Assembly (NCBI RefSeq): GCF_028583425.1
Contig: NC_072794.1
Coordinates: 28,703,232 to 28,767,231 of the forward strand
Direction of reading: 5' to 3'
Length of the DNA: 64,000 nt
Source: Eublepharis macularius
Taxonomy: Eukaryota; Chordata; Lepidosauria; Squamata; Eublepharidae
Below the pieces are notes generated by a model that saw nothing but the letters and a program-made list of their open reading frames with translations, was not told the origin of the DNA and ran no database searches. Shown here in pieces: positions 1 through 12,010 of this stretch (position 1 is its first letter; each line of letters starts with the position of its first letter). The translations under genes and the position numbers were made by a program.

Positions 1-925
1 AGCTACACAGGGTGAGAAAAGAAGCCCCCAGTTCCTGGTTACTTTCCACCAGTCCCATTCACCTGGATAGCCAGGGGAATGGTTGATTGGAATGTGGTGG
101 AAGTGCTGTGGAGCTGCTGAGAACCTGTGCCCCTGCTCAGTGTGTGCTATGGTCTTCTTGGTGAACAAACTGTTGAAAAATGTTAGACCATATACTTCTT
201 TAATTGTTGCGCTTGTTTCTCTCAAGGCGAGACGACACAAGATGTCGGAGATTCTGCAGAGAGAGCTCCTGACATTTTTTTTTAAATCTCTTCGAATCAG
301 ACTGCAGAGGGCCAGTCTAAACTGGCCCACGATGTGAGGAGAGGCCATGTTAATCCTTCCCCCTGCACCATATCCCCATCCTATAAGAGCTCCTGTGAGC
401 CACTTTTTGCTCTTTTGGACCAAACAATATATCTGCCCAAGTGCAGCAGATAGCAGCTCCACAGGGCTGTTTCAGGGCAAGAAAAAGATGTAATGGGAAG
501 GCTTAACATGTGTGCACACAAACACACACACACAAATGCTACGATCCTGATTCAAACTGGACCCTCCAGATGAATGATTCCCCCCCCCCAAAATCCCTGG
601 AGAGAGCTCTGTTTGTTGATCTCCCGTGTCTCGTGGAGATCACATGGAATCCAGCACACTCCTGAATGCTCAAGCCATGTAACATTTGAAATTGAATTTG
701 AAAGCCAAAAGAGTTTTGATAACATAATTAGGATTTCTCAGATGGAGTTTACCTTCCCTGCCTCCATTCTCCTTTTTCTTCCCACCAAAATTCATGGTGT
801 TCATCTAGAAACCTGATCAAGGCAGAGCTTCAGCTTCAGGTTCTCGTTTCCCCTTTCCGTTTGTCTTTCGTGCTCCTTTCCCCATCTGTATCATCAGATA
901 ACGGCCATCTTGCCTGTTTCCCTAG
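1..925 (+). other. ASTN2: ASTN2 intron (partial)
   Basis: This is non-coding sequence upstream of the first recognisable ASTN2 exon. It ends in a pyrimidine-rich tract and the acceptor dinucleotide at 924-925. I see a short CA run near 520-534 and a C run near 581-590, and nothing else with a clear identity. The open frames here show no protein similarity I recognise. Confidence 0.7.
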
Positions 926-1061
926 AGACGGTGCTGAGCTTTGTGGACGACATTATCTCTGGAGCCAAGTCGCCCTGCGCAATGCCGGCTCAGGTGCCTG
1001 ACAAGCTCTCTATGACCATCTCCCTGATCATTCGCTGCTTGGAACCAGACACCACCTACAT
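926..1061 (+). CDS. ASTN2: ASTN2 coding exon (fibronectin III region)
   Basis: This is the fourth-from-last coding exon of astrotactin-2, a neuronal membrane protein that forms a complex with ASTN1 and helps control its surface level during glial-guided migration. The exon starts in phase (2 nt of a split Glu codon) and reads [18 protein letters not shown] at the start, then [18 protein letters not shown]. This closely matches the fibronectin type III region ahead of the astrotactin C-terminus. The acceptor is TTTCCCTAG and the donor is GTGAGT at 1062. The last two bases (AT) join the first G of the next exon to make Met. Start position could be 928 instead of 926 if the second AG is used, but the phase favours 926. 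ASTN2 is preferred over ASTN1 because the downstream C-terminus matches ASTN2. Confidence 0.93.
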
Positions 1062-2084
1062 GTGAGTTACAGCAGCCAATTCTGTGGCAAATAGGGGAGG
1101 GGTGACTTTTCTGGCTGGGAAAGTTCTATAGACAAAGGGTTCCCTGGAAAGGATCTGGATAAGGCTGAGAAAATCCAGGGTCCTCCTGAGAAAATCCAAA
1201 CTGTCCTCCTAAGAAGGTGTCTTTGAAGCACAGCACTAGACAAGAAAGAGAGTGTTCACTCAAGAGAATGTCTTATAAAAAAACAACAACTAAGTAGTGT
1301 CCATGTAGTCCTGCACACAGAGAGGAGATTAAGGGAAATATCCCAGAGAAATAGACTGTACTTAACAAAGCTCAAAAATGTCTTTATATAAAGGTTTCTT
1401 TATAAAAGATTTTATTTATATAAAGAAGATAGGAGGATGATTTCATTAGAACTAAGCAATGCAGACAGCACAGTTTTGCTAGCTTTCAAATTGTGCTGAT
1501 CTTTCTCTTCAGCAATATATTCAAAGGATGTATTTCTGAGCAGAGGCATGGTGTTAAGTTCGGCATGTCTTTGTCTACAGGTTGTTTTAAGATGGAGCGG
1601 CGTGTGTGTGGAAATCCTTGCAATTTTAACTTGCATAGAGCTTTGCCATTTGGTTATACAAAGACATTCTGGGTATTTTTTTTAACACATTTTAACAAGT
1701 TAAAGGTGTGTTCCCAATTTGAGTAGCAAGCAGCAAGACACGAATGGAACAAGAAACAGGAAGAGGAAAACGACGATACTGAAAACATCTAGAAGTTTTC
1801 AAATTGCTTTGAATGTGACTAGAGGAAGGATCGTGCCTGGGCAACGGCCTTCAACTCATGGGTTGGGTCCATGGTGGAAAGGATTCCTCCCAAGATATGA
1901 CCCTTGGCTTCCCCCATACTATGGAATGCCTCCTGGTGCTATAGCCCTGGGCCTGGGGCTAGAGATGCCAGTTCCCGCTGGAGATGAGGTATCCCCCACT
2001 CCCATCCGCCATCCCCGCGCCCCGCTTACCTGGCCAGCAGGAGGGGGAACACACATCCTGGACCAGTAGAGACCAATAGCAGAT

Positions 2085-2280
2085 CAGCTCCAGATGTTCA
2101 TGGATAACTCTTCTGCTCTGAACCCTTTTCACTGTGGCTTTAGGCTGGCTATAGGATGACAATGGCCCTATTGGCTTTAGCTGATGATCTCTATCTGAAT
2201 TTCGATGAGGTCCATGCCTCTTTGTTGCACCTAATAGATTTATATGCAGCCTTTGATACAGTGGATCATGTCCTCTTGTG
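2085..2280 (+). mobile_element. CR1/L2-type LINE reverse transcriptase fragment
   Basis: The translated strand carries the block NPFHCGFRLAIG, then MALLALADDL, then LIDLYAAFDTVDHVLL. The AFDTVDH core with an upstream GFR..TALL..DDL block is typical of the reverse transcriptase of CR1/L2-clade LINEs. Only about 65 codons remain, with at least one frame interruption near 2155. The fragment runs straight into a GT/CATT low-complexity tract, so it is an old, dead copy. Confidence 0.75.
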
Positions 2281-2307
2281 TGTGTGCGCATGTGTCTGTC
2301 TATGCAC

Positions 2308-2363
2308 CCATTCATTCATTCATTCATTCATTCATTCATTCATTCATTCATTCATTCATTCAT
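2308..2363 (+). repeat. (CATT)n microsatellite
   Basis: About 13 uninterrupted CATT units follow a short GT-rich stretch. The tract separates the reverse transcriptase fragment from the next LINE-like segment. Confidence 0.95.
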
Positions 2364-2640
2364 ATATTTATACCCTGCCTTTCCACATAAATCAAGGTGG
2401 CTTACAAAATGATTTTTAAAAAATTCCAAATTAAAAACCAAGATAAAATCTCCCCCTTAACAGATGCCTGCCCTTCACACCCCCTCAAAATCCCTGGCAA
2501 ATAAGAAGTGATCGTTCCCTTCATTTCTTCAGGGAACCCATCCCACAGAGCAGGGGCCAGGATGGAAAAGGCCCAGGCTCTGGTTGATGCCAGACTGGCC
2601 ACCCTAAGTGTTGAGGTGTTTGGAGGCAGAAGTAAGTATT
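2364..2640 (-). mobile_element. LINE-like 3' segment (CR1/L2-type), probable
   Basis: The stretch starts with the motif 'ttataccctgcctttcc..ggtggcttacaa', continues with 'agggaacccatcccacag' and 'aaaggcccaggctctggtt'. Segments with these phrases recur in lizard genomes as the far end of CR1/L2-like elements. Similar phrases occur at 26690-26790, 27440-27690 and 38970-39720. Family and strand are inferred from those parallels. Confidence 0.5.
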
Positions 2641-2923
2641 AGGGAATGTGCACTGAATTGGGTCAAATCATTCCTCATGGGCCACTCAGAGGCTTTTCAC
2701 AAACTATGAAAACCTGAATTATTCAGGAAGGCATTTTATATGAAAAATAGGGCTGTACTGTAACAAAAAGGTTCAGAAAGATGCTTTTGTAAAGGGATTG
2801 TGATTGTGGACTGTAGTACTATGTACAGTATATACTGTGTATAGTATGTACTGTTATTGTAAGTATGATCCTTCTATGTAATTTCTGCCTTGTTTAATGG
2901 GTCATGTTAATGCTTATGCTTTG

Positions 2924-3080
2924 GTTGTTGTGGCTTTTCCGGGCTGTATTGCCGTGGTCTTGGCATTGTAGTTCCTGACGTTTCGCCAGCAGCTGTGGCT
3001 GGCATCTTCAGAGGTGTGGCACCAAAAGACGGAGATCTCTCAGACCATCGTTCTCCAGCCGTGAAAGCCTTCGACAATAC
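2924..3080 (-). mobile_element. Penelope-like element end with hammerhead motif, 12-bp target duplication
   Basis: This 157-bp insertion is bounded by a perfect 12-bp direct repeat (GCTTATGCTTTG at 2912-2923 and 3081-3092). It is the same family as 27335-27437 and 27698-28015, sharing the phrases 'tttccgggctgtattgccgtgg' in part and 'cctgacgtttcgccagcagc'. On the minus strand it contains a hammerhead-like core (see 2973-3014). Penelope-like retroelements are known to carry such ribozymes in their terminal repeats and to make target duplications of about this length. Confidence 0.8.
2973..3014 (-). ncRNA. Hammerhead ribozyme motif in Penelope-like copy 1
   Basis: On the minus strand the order is CTGAAGA (fits the core CUGANGA), then a stem II of GCCAGC / GCTGGC closing a short loop, then GAAAC-GTC. 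The flanks CCT and AGG can pair as a short stem I. Stem III would be only two base pairs, as in the minimal Penelope-type hammerheads that are thought to act as dimers. Activity in this copy is not shown. Confidence 0.6.
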
Positions 3081-3600
3081 GCTTATGCTTTGTTTCAGAT
3101 TTCTGCAATCCAAAGCCCATTGCACGGTTTATTCGATGTCCTATCCTGTTGATTTTATTGACTTAACACTTAAGTCTTAGTGAGAAAGATGGACTATAAA
3201 TAATGTAAACAAATACATAAAACATTTGTCATGAAAAAGCATACTTTCTGTATGGTGATTCATTCCCTCTTCTATGATACAACTTGCCATCTGCATTTTT
3301 CTAAATATATTAACAATAATCAGTATAATTACAATTTTACAGAAAGACATGTTACCTGATTTTTGAGCAATTGAAAGGTTCAGGATTGATAGATGTAAAT
3401 AGTTAATTGACCAAAATTTGCAGCCCCCCACCCCTAGTTTCTCCCTAACTCTGTAAGACTTGGAAGTTGAAATTCAGTCAGTCTGGGAAAGCCAAGTTCC
3501 TGGTTGAACTTTTTTACAGTGCTCTTAAAAGTACAGGGACCAGACAGATTGGGAGATGTCAGCCATATACCTCTGACTATATTTCTTTTTCTCTCACCAG

Positions 3601-3701
3601 GTTCACACTCTGGGGGGTAGACAACACAGGCAGGCGCTCCCGCTCAAGTGACGTGACGGTGAAGACCCCTTGTCCTGTGGTGGATGATGTGAAGGCCCAA
3701 G
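3601..3701 (+). CDS. ASTN2: ASTN2 coding exon
   Basis: This exon has 33 whole codons plus one base at each end. It reads [18 protein letters not shown] and then [15 protein letters not shown], which matches the astrotactin-2 segment that ends the fibronectin type III domain and leads into the C-terminal annexin-like domain. The acceptor is CTCTCACCAG and the donor is GTAACC. The first base completes the Met codon begun in the previous exon and the last base begins a Glu codon completed in the next, so the phases fit on both sides. Confidence 0.95.
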
Positions 3702-5161
<1,460 letters not shown>

Positions 5162-5396
5162 AAAAGCTGGCCTCATCCTCTCTCAACTTGGGGACCTTAG
5201 CGCCTGGTGCCATGGCCTCTTGCAAGAGCCCAAGATCGGCCTCCAGCGCACCTCTCTCAAATTCCTTGCCTGCCGCTACAGCGAGATCAAGCCGTACGGG
5301 TTCAGCTGGTCAGAGCTGAGTCGGGACCTCAAGAAGACATGCGAGGAGCAGTCCCTGAGTGTCCTCTACAATGACTATGGGGATAAGGACAACTGA
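5162..5396 (+). CDS. ASTN2: ASTN2 last coding exon and stop
   Basis: The exon encodes the C-terminal 77 residues and ends in TGA at 5394-5396. It reads [18 protein letters not shown], then [20 protein letters not shown], then [18 protein letters not shown], and ends [21 protein letters not shown] in two parts. This is the characteristic ASTN2 C-terminus; ASTN1 has a quite different ending. The domain is annexin-like and in ASTN2 has been linked to inositol phosphate binding. The last few residues (GDKDN) differ from the mammalian tail, which is the least constrained part. The first base completes the Arg codon from the previous exon. Confidence 0.96.
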
Positions 5397-5694
5397 GAGG
5401 GCTTAAGGAAGGAAGGAAGCCCCAGGGATTTCCTCAGAGATGAGGGAGGGTATTTGTAGATGTGGGTTGGGTGGGGTTTTATACACTGATATTTGGGGCC
5501 TCGGCAAGATTGCTGAAGACACCAAGGAAAGAAGAAAGGGTTCTTTGCCCTGGATAATCCAGTTTGTCCGACAGCCTTCTCCAGCTTGTGGGATCCAGGG
5601 GGAGTGCTCTCTGTTAACGGGGGAGAGGGAATTGCTCTGTCAGTGTTGCCAAGAAGTTCTTCAGCTTCATGCAGGGCGGCACAGGCACATTTGC

Positions 5695-5696
<2 letters not shown>

Positions 5697-5767
<71 letters not shown>
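5697..5767 (+). repeat. ASTN2: (GT)n(GA)n compound microsatellite in ASTN2 3' UTR
   Basis: About 13-14 GT units run directly into about 20 GA units. Placed 300 bp after the stop codon, it is within the transcript. Confidence 0.95.
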
Positions 5768-5768
<1 letters not shown>

Positions 5769-6299
5769 CAAACAGTTCTCCCTCACAGACCCAAGTAAAA
5801 ATTTTCCACACACACATGAAAAAAGAATACTTAATGCCAAGGAAAGAGGGAAATACTCTTTTTGGAATGAAGCAATTCAGCAACAGGAAGAAGAGCAAAA
5901 GAGGCAGGTTCAAAGGAAGGGATAGAATAGTTTGAATGCATTAGACACATATCTCAGTTCTCACAGAGAAGGGCTCGTGCATCATTACAGCGTCTGCTTC
6001 TGCCTGACACCTCTGCCTCCCTCCTTTTCATGCCACTGCAGAGAATCTCTTTAGGGGACACTGGGACACCAGCCCCTCTACCTACCCATCCTCTGTGGCC
6101 TGTGTCTCAGATTTACACCCTTGGGATGCACCAGTTTCTGCTACAACAGTGCAAGAGCCTACCACGTGGCAGGATCCACATTGTGGTCTTGGAATCTGCA
6201 CAGTTTCAAAGGCCACAGAGTGCTGAGCAGTTAGAACCCAGACCATCATCCCCCCAACCCTAAGAAAACTGAATTCTGCCACCTGGAAAACATAAGGGA

Positions 6300-6305
6300 A
6301 ATAAA
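6300..6305 (+). terminator. ASTN2: Candidate ASTN2 polyadenylation signal (proximal)
   Basis: This AATAAA is the first canonical signal after the ASTN2 stop codon, 0.9 kb downstream. It abuts a SINE inserted in the opposite orientation, so it might be a by-product of that insertion rather than the real end. Confidence 0.3.
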
Positions 6306-6317
6306 TCACACAACTAT

Positions 6318-6566
6318 AATTTGATGATTTATTTATTTACTTTGCTTCATTTATACCCCACCTTTCTCCTTGGTGGGGACCCAAAGCAGCTCGCATCATT
6401 CTCTTCTGCTCCATCTTTCCCCCTCACGACAACCCTATGAGGTAGGTTATACAGAGTGAGTGTGACAGGCCTAGGATCGCCCAGTGAGCTTCTATGGCAG
6501 AGTGGGGAATCAAACCTCGGTCGCCCAAGTCCTAGTCCATCACTCTAGCTCCTACGTCATGTTGGC
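6318..6566 (-). mobile_element. tRNA-derived SINE (squamate type)
   Basis: Read on the minus strand it starts near 'gtgatggactaggacttggg' and has the internal promoter-like 'aggtttgattccccactctg'. It continues with 'cctacctcatagggttgt' and ends 'aggtggggtataaatgaagc' plus an A/T-rich tail. The same layout appears at 22795, 42655, 55966 and 60918. Confidence 0.85.
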
Positions 6567-8186
6567 TGCAAAGGAAACGAAGCACTATGTGATTTTTTTA
6601 AACTCAAAGCGTGGAAGGGGGGGGCTTATGCCAGCTGATGTTATGAGTTAATAACGGAGAGCAGAGAACAGATGCAAAGAAAGGGTAAAGAGGGTGCTAC
6701 TGCTCAGAGAATCAAAGCAGGCGAATTGGGACGAGGGTCTATAGCACTGAACAGGGAAGAGTGAGTCCTCCTCTGATACTGGAAGTGATTTCCCATCCTT
6801 AAGTCTCAGATGCCGCAGTGTACGCAGAAGCAATCTTCAGCATGCACAGACAGCCTATAGGTGGGTTTGCTTGTGGATATGCATCAAGGTCAGCGTTGTA
6901 ATGGTCATAGTGGCCCTGTTGAAGCGGCTGACTGGCTGGAGGCACCTGTGAGATACCTCATTCTGCCACAGCATGGGAGGTGTGACGTGGCAGCCCGAGT
7001 CACCAGACCCTTGCCTTGGAAAGCATTTGGCCCTTAACAAAAGGGTTCCTCCCCACCCCAGTTTTTCTAGCAGAAAAATTTTAAGTCTTTGGGGGAAGGG
7101 AGTAAATGTTTTATTTTCCCTGTTTTTAAGATAGTTTTACACGCCTACATATCTATAATAGGGATTATCATTAGCTAATGGTGTTGATTGAATTACATAA
7201 AATTTTTCGTACTATACGTTTTGAGTGAGCACGGTCAGATTTTATCAATTTGATTCAGTCAGATCATGAGAAGGAATTGTATTTCAAGAAGCTTTTTCTT
7301 AAGAATCTCAACTCATGCCAAAAAGAGAGAACCTTTCATAGGAGTGCTCCCCCAGATTTTTCAATTTTTCAATCAGAAAAAAAGTGACCCCCCCAAAAAA
7401 CATTTCCAGTCCTCCCCCACCCTTGAGCTTTCACATCTCTACCGTTTTCAATGAACTTTTAAAATCTTTAAAGCTCTTCTTGCCAGGAGAGGCTGAGTTC
7501 AGCTCCGTTTTGGCTCCTCTTGGCTTCTGATTTGTTGGCGATGACATGAGAACTGGCACGAGCCCAGAGCTCCAACTGCATAGGCAGAGATCTGAGCCAC
7601 TGGAGCTGAAGCCGCCCTTCTCAGCTGGCAAGCTTTTGATGTGGTATGAATGGGAGAGGAACTCAATTGTGCGGAGACCTTGTGACAAAATTCTGGACTT
7701 TTTTAAAAAAGCGGAATCCAGTGATTTGCCTTCAGATTTTTTGGGCACAGAACGAAGTTGTGTAGAGCTGTATGCCGCCAACGCAATGCTATTTAACAAG
7801 AAGTATCTAACACAATGGTGCCAGATCAAATTTCAAAGATTTTGTTCAGATTGAGAGAGGGGATTAGATTTCAAGCACACTTGTTGTAGGAACCACATTC
7901 CCCCCCCCTTGTCCCCCAGTAGGTGGAGAAGTAGCTTGGGCAGGAGGAGTTTAAGTGGAAAGAGCTGAAAGAGGTAAACTGCCCCTCTTCCTGGGCATTC
8001 CTCTGCTCCCATAGTTGCTTTTCATTGCAGGGCGGGAGGGGAACAGTGTTGGGAGATGCATTTGCTGTGTGATGTGACATCTAATGTGTGATCGGTGGAC
8101 TAGAGATAAAGATGCGCCTAAAAGGAATCCTCACGTGTGGTTTCTGCTGAACTACTCATACTTTGGGTATGAGTTACTAGATGTTG
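6567..8186. other. ASTN2 downstream / 3' UTR region, unassigned
   Basis: No gene is visible. The stretch includes short homopolymer runs and scattered open frames without recognisable similarity. It could be distal ASTN2 3' UTR if the far signal at 10784 is used. Confidence 0.5.
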
Positions 8187-8189
8187 AGG

Positions 8190-8386
8190 TGAGCCTTTCT
8201 GGATCAGACTAAAAGGTCCATTTAGTTTAGCATTCTTTTTCTCACAGCGGCTGGCCAAATGCTTCTAGAAAAGAACCCTAAGTAGGGCTCAAATGCAACT
8301 TTCTCCATTGTTTGTTGCCCCACAGCAACTGATATGGAAAGTTGTTCTGCCTCTGGAGATTCCATTTGGCTAATTCTGTGTGGAAG
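8190..8386 (+). repeat. Interspersed repeat ('ggatcagactaaaaggtccat' type), LINE-derived probable
   Basis: The opening phrase 'tttctggatcagactaaaag' followed by 'gcctctggagattccatt' and a 'ctaattctgtgtgg' end matches a common sauropsid repeat whose other copy here is at 38345-38745. That repeat is usually assigned to LINE 3' ends. I infer the family from shared phrases only. Confidence 0.5.
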
Positions 8387-8592
8387 GACCCTGAATGGCC
8401 CAGGCTATCCTGATCTTAGCAGAGCTTGGAAGCTAAGCAGGGTTGGCCCTGGTTAGTACTTGAATGGGATACCGCCAAGGAAGTCCAGGGTCTCTATGCA
8501 GAGGCAGGAGATGGCAGACCACCTCTGTTAGTCTCTTAGCTTGAAAGGTCAGTATAATTCAGCTGTGACTTAATGGCACTTTACGCCACCAC
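8387..8592 (+). mobile_element. 5S rRNA-derived SINE
   Basis: The element contains the 5S-like block 'cctgatcttagcagagcttggaagc', here in part, then 'taagcagggttggccctgg', 'tacttgaatgggatacc' and a non-5S body with 'gagatggcagaccacctctg'. It ends 'gtgacttaatggcactttac'. The head matches the internal control region of 5S rRNA. Other copies are at 23574 (minus) and 41876 (plus). Confidence 0.88.
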
Positions 8593-10783
8593 CATGTGGA
8601 GTGACCTTGTTCAGCAACTGCACAGATGAATAGGAATGGCCAATGTGAGGGAAATTGGGCTGGGCCCAAGGGGATGGAAGTCTTTGCTGTTTGCATTCCC
8701 TGATGCAAGAGCCGGGGTGGTGGTGGTGGTAACATTCCAACAAAGTTAATGGCGAGGCTAGCTGTCAAATATGATCAGCAGGCAGGTGTCCCCCACTGCC
8801 GGCAAGACTTCCTCCTGAATGTGTGTATCTAGCCCATACTCATTTCAGCAAGAAGTGAGGAGACAGTGTGTGGCAACTGCCATCTCGAATGAAAATTGAG
8901 CTGTTGCATTCAACCTGGCACATGCCATGGTGTCCAGACACTGAGAGATTTCTCGCTAAGGATAGGGGAAACGGTGGGATTTCTGTCTCATTGGAATTAA
9001 GGCTTTTCCTATAAATTATCCTAATAATACATGCATGTATTAGTGTGTATGTTTGGATGCACATATCTTCTGTTGTGTGCTCTGGATACTGGAAAAAGTC
9101 ATTTCGGAGTAATGTGCACGATGGACAGGGCTGTCCAGTTCGATGGAAGCAATATTCAGATGATTGAGCCAAGAGGATGGAGACTTTTGTCATATGAGGT
9201 GCTGTAGTCGTAAGCGTGGCCCAAGGGAACGATGGTAACAAAGTTAGTTAATGGCAACACAGCCTCCCAGAAATTTCTGAATTTCTGTCAACCAGCTAAA
9301 GAAATAAGTACTTGTGTGACTCTTAATCCATTAAAAGATTTCCTAACAAATAAAACAGTGGTTCTGGAGAGGAAACATTAATGCATACACTTCTCATAGC
9401 AGGTGCTACATTAGAAGAGGCATCCCCTTTGGGAGAGAACAAGAATGCATCTTCTAAGATGGTGGCTGATATTGTGGATTTTGTACATGCATGTGCTAAT
9501 AATAATGTTTTATTCTTTGAACAGAGTACCTTCATTATCAATTTAAAGGATTTAAATTAATCATTCTGACCAATTAATTGACCACACATGGCAAGTCTAA
9601 TTTCTACAGCCAATTCTTTACACAACTACTGCTAAGAAAAAACCCTTTCTCCCAAACTCCTCAATTCTCTCTCCCTTCCCCCCCCCCCCCCATTTTTAGT
9701 TTTCCAGTGCTTTTCCCTTTGTGTTTTCACTACCCGAGTCCTGCCCCTAAATCGTCCTGGCTGTTGTGCCAGGTACAGTTGTCAGCATACGTTTTCCCTG
9801 CCAAGTTGTATCAAAGCTCCAGTTGTAGAAGATTCAGAATTTGTTGTTGCGGACTTTAATCCCACCCACCCTCTCGATGTAAAATTCAAAAATATAAGGA
9901 TCCCTCTTTGAACTGCTGGAATATTTCCTATGTGGTTGTTTTTCTTGTTGCTAAATTTGCAGGTACCATTCGCTAGCTTTTAAAAGCTTTATCTTCTTCT
10001 TGAACAAAAGCTGAACTTTATAGTGTTCTGGGACCACATATGGCCTCTGCATCCTGTATCTACTGCCACTCACAAAAGTATTCCAACCTGGCTTAGGTTT
10101 TATAAGCATTTTAAAGTCTTCTTGGAACGTTAAACAAGAAGTGGTCATACTCTATATTTTTAGGCGTCTTTTGGTGATTTCACACTAGATTGTATAGCTC
10201 ATTTTAAATGTGGTGGTTTATTATACTGCAAATTGCTGAAAACAGGCCTGGCCCTCATTCCTAAAAGCAACACTCAGCCATTGTCGTGTAACTGAAGGAA
10301 GGTCTACAGCCATTGCCAAGAAAGGGGCTTTCTTCCCCCCAAAACAGCCTGAATCCTCACTGCTGTGGCTTCTTCTCTTTCCAACCATGAACACTCCCCT
10401 CAAACATGTACCCACACTACGGCTTCTTTACTCCTCACAACTTCATTTCTCCCAGCCCAATAACCCAAGCTGTCCCCGATAATTCATCCACCACTTCCTT
10501 CGCCTGTCTTTCTCTACATCTGTCCTGAGCTTTCCTCGCATATATCTAGGAAATAAGGAGAGTGCAAAGCCAAGCATTGTTCTTACCCAAACAAAAGATG
10601 CGCTCTGCCCTCTCGGTTATGGGTCCTGCCATACTGGATTTATTTGCACAAGCATAGGCAGTGCCAATGAGCGTGTTTGGTCCAGTTCAAAAAGGTGGCA
10701 TTCACATTGAATGCTTTGTTGAACTGAGAGCCATCTAAGTAAACTGAATACCCAACATCAATTTTTTGCAGGCTTTTGGCCTT
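8593..10783. other. Unassigned non-coding stretch
   Basis: I see no gene. There is a C-rich run near 9679-9691. No frame shows conserved protein features. It may be distal ASTN2 3' UTR or intergenic DNA. Confidence 0.5.
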
Positions 10784-10789
10784 AATAAA
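10784..10789 (+). terminator. ASTN2: Candidate ASTN2 polyadenylation signal (distal)
   Basis: An AATAAA lies in an AT-rich context (cttaataaatgactgtttg) followed within 60 bases by T/GT-rich sequence. It is 5.4 kb after the stop codon. There is no transcript evidence. Confidence 0.3.
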
Positions 10790-10943
10790 TGACTGTTTGT
10801 TAATTATCTTTTAGAAGTTTACATTGGCTGTATTGTAAAACCAAGGAATGTTGCGGGGAGGGGTGTTTTTAAAAAAAAAAATGTATTTGTTCACCACTTG
10901 ACTGCTCTTTCATCGCTGGGTTGAGACCGGAAAAATCCAACTA

Positions 10944-11256
10944 TGGGCCAAACTAGATGTGCTTGCTTTTAAAAATCTAATAACTAGGGTTCCCCTCATC
11001 CATACAGCAGCTGTAGGGAATGGCTTTTTGTTAAAAAAAACAAAAAATAACCTGTTTGGGCTGGGATTGCTGCCACAGGCGGAGGAAGGGCTCCCCCCCC
11101 AGCCATTTTCCCACACCAAAACAGCACCGGGGGGGGGGGGAGAGATTTCCCCTTTTTGTTGCTCCAGAATATTCCACCTGGAGTTTCCCTGCAGGTCATT
11201 CCCTGCAGGAAATCTGGACCCAGCTCTTTAACACAAACACATCTAGTTTGGCTCTG
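10944..11256. mobile_element. TIR-bearing non-autonomous DNA transposon (GGGCCAAACTA ends)
   Basis: The left end GGGCCAAACTAGATGTG and the right end CACATCTAGTTTGGCTC are inverted copies of each other. The outer ten bases resemble those of the MITE family at 18911, 36076 and 56472, so they may share a transposase type. I see no clean target duplication. The interior is G/C-rich with a G run near 11129-11140. Confidence 0.65.
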
Positions 11257-12002
11257 AGAGGAGCTTGGTTTCTTGTGCCGTCTGCTGTTGAATTGGCATG
11301 ATACCTTTTATTCGTTGTGCGTTTACCATGAGTATGGTTGGGCCAGTTCCATGTTTTTTTTCCTTACCTGACTTACTTACTCTTTGTTCCTGGTTGTGCT
11401 CTTAAAATGCAACATTCTGGCTACTGCAGAAAGATGACGGGCAGGGCTGGCAGCAATGACAGAGGGGGAACAGTATTCTTTATTCTTTTTTTAAAAGTTT
11501 CAAAGTACTAATTGTAACACTCTCTGTAAAATCCAGCTGACCATTTAACAGAATATTAAATGGCACTGTTAATAATTTGCAAGTTTGGGAAATTGCAGTG
11601 TTTGTTTATATTTTCAGACCAGCTGTTGTCATCTCCCCCCCTCTTCTTGGTGATAAAAGAAATGCTTTGGGTGTGGCAGCTTCATTGGCTTGCAAACTCC
11701 TATTTCTCATCACACAAGATTTAAGCAAACCCTCCACTTGATTTTTTTTTAAAGGCCAGCAATCTCATTTTGAATACAGCCATTCCAGTGCACCTAGCCC
11801 ATGCACTTCTCTGTACCTGGGCTAGTGAGAGCTACCGTGGTTCCCTAGGCATAGATTCCCTCTGGGGTTACCCCACCCAGATCCATCCAAAATATTTTAT
11901 GAAAACAAATTGCATTGAATTGCCCAGTTCTTGGGCCCCCAGAGTAGCCAGGGCCCCTGAAATTGTGTATTCCTACCCCTCCCTGGCTTTTGATGTTTGA
12001 TC
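11257..12002. other. Intergenic stretch, nothing identified
   Basis: No coding or repeat feature is recognisable here apart from T-rich runs. Confidence 0.5.
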
Positions 12003-12010
12003 TGTACATA

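Larger units (their letters stand above)
1062..3600 (+). other. ASTN2: ASTN2 intron with LINE and Penelope pieces
   Basis: This 2.5 kb intron lies between two recognised ASTN2 exons. It carries a GC-rich repeat patch near 1965-2055, a CR1/L2-type reverse transcriptase piece (2085-2280), a CATT microsatellite, a LINE-like 3' segment (2364-2640) and a short Penelope-like insertion (2924-3080). It ends in the strong acceptor TTTCTCTCACCAG. The 116-codon frame at 1719-2069 crosses unrelated sequence and is not a gene. Confidence 0.85.
5397..6305 (+). other. ASTN2: ASTN2 3' UTR, proximal part
   Basis: The sequence directly after the stop codon must be 3' UTR. It contains a GT/GA compound microsatellite at 5697-5767. 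A first AATAAA occurs at 6300-6305. No coding potential is visible; the 161-codon frame at 5440-5925 runs through the microsatellite. Confidence 0.7.

Noticed and set aside
1719-2069. 116-codon proline-rich open frame in the ASTN2 intron
   Set aside because: No family similarity, and it passes from unique sequence into a GC-rich repeat patch.
5440-5925. 161-codon open frame after the ASTN2 stop
   Set aside because: It runs through the GT/GA microsatellite and gives CVCVCV and RERERE stretches. It is 3' UTR.
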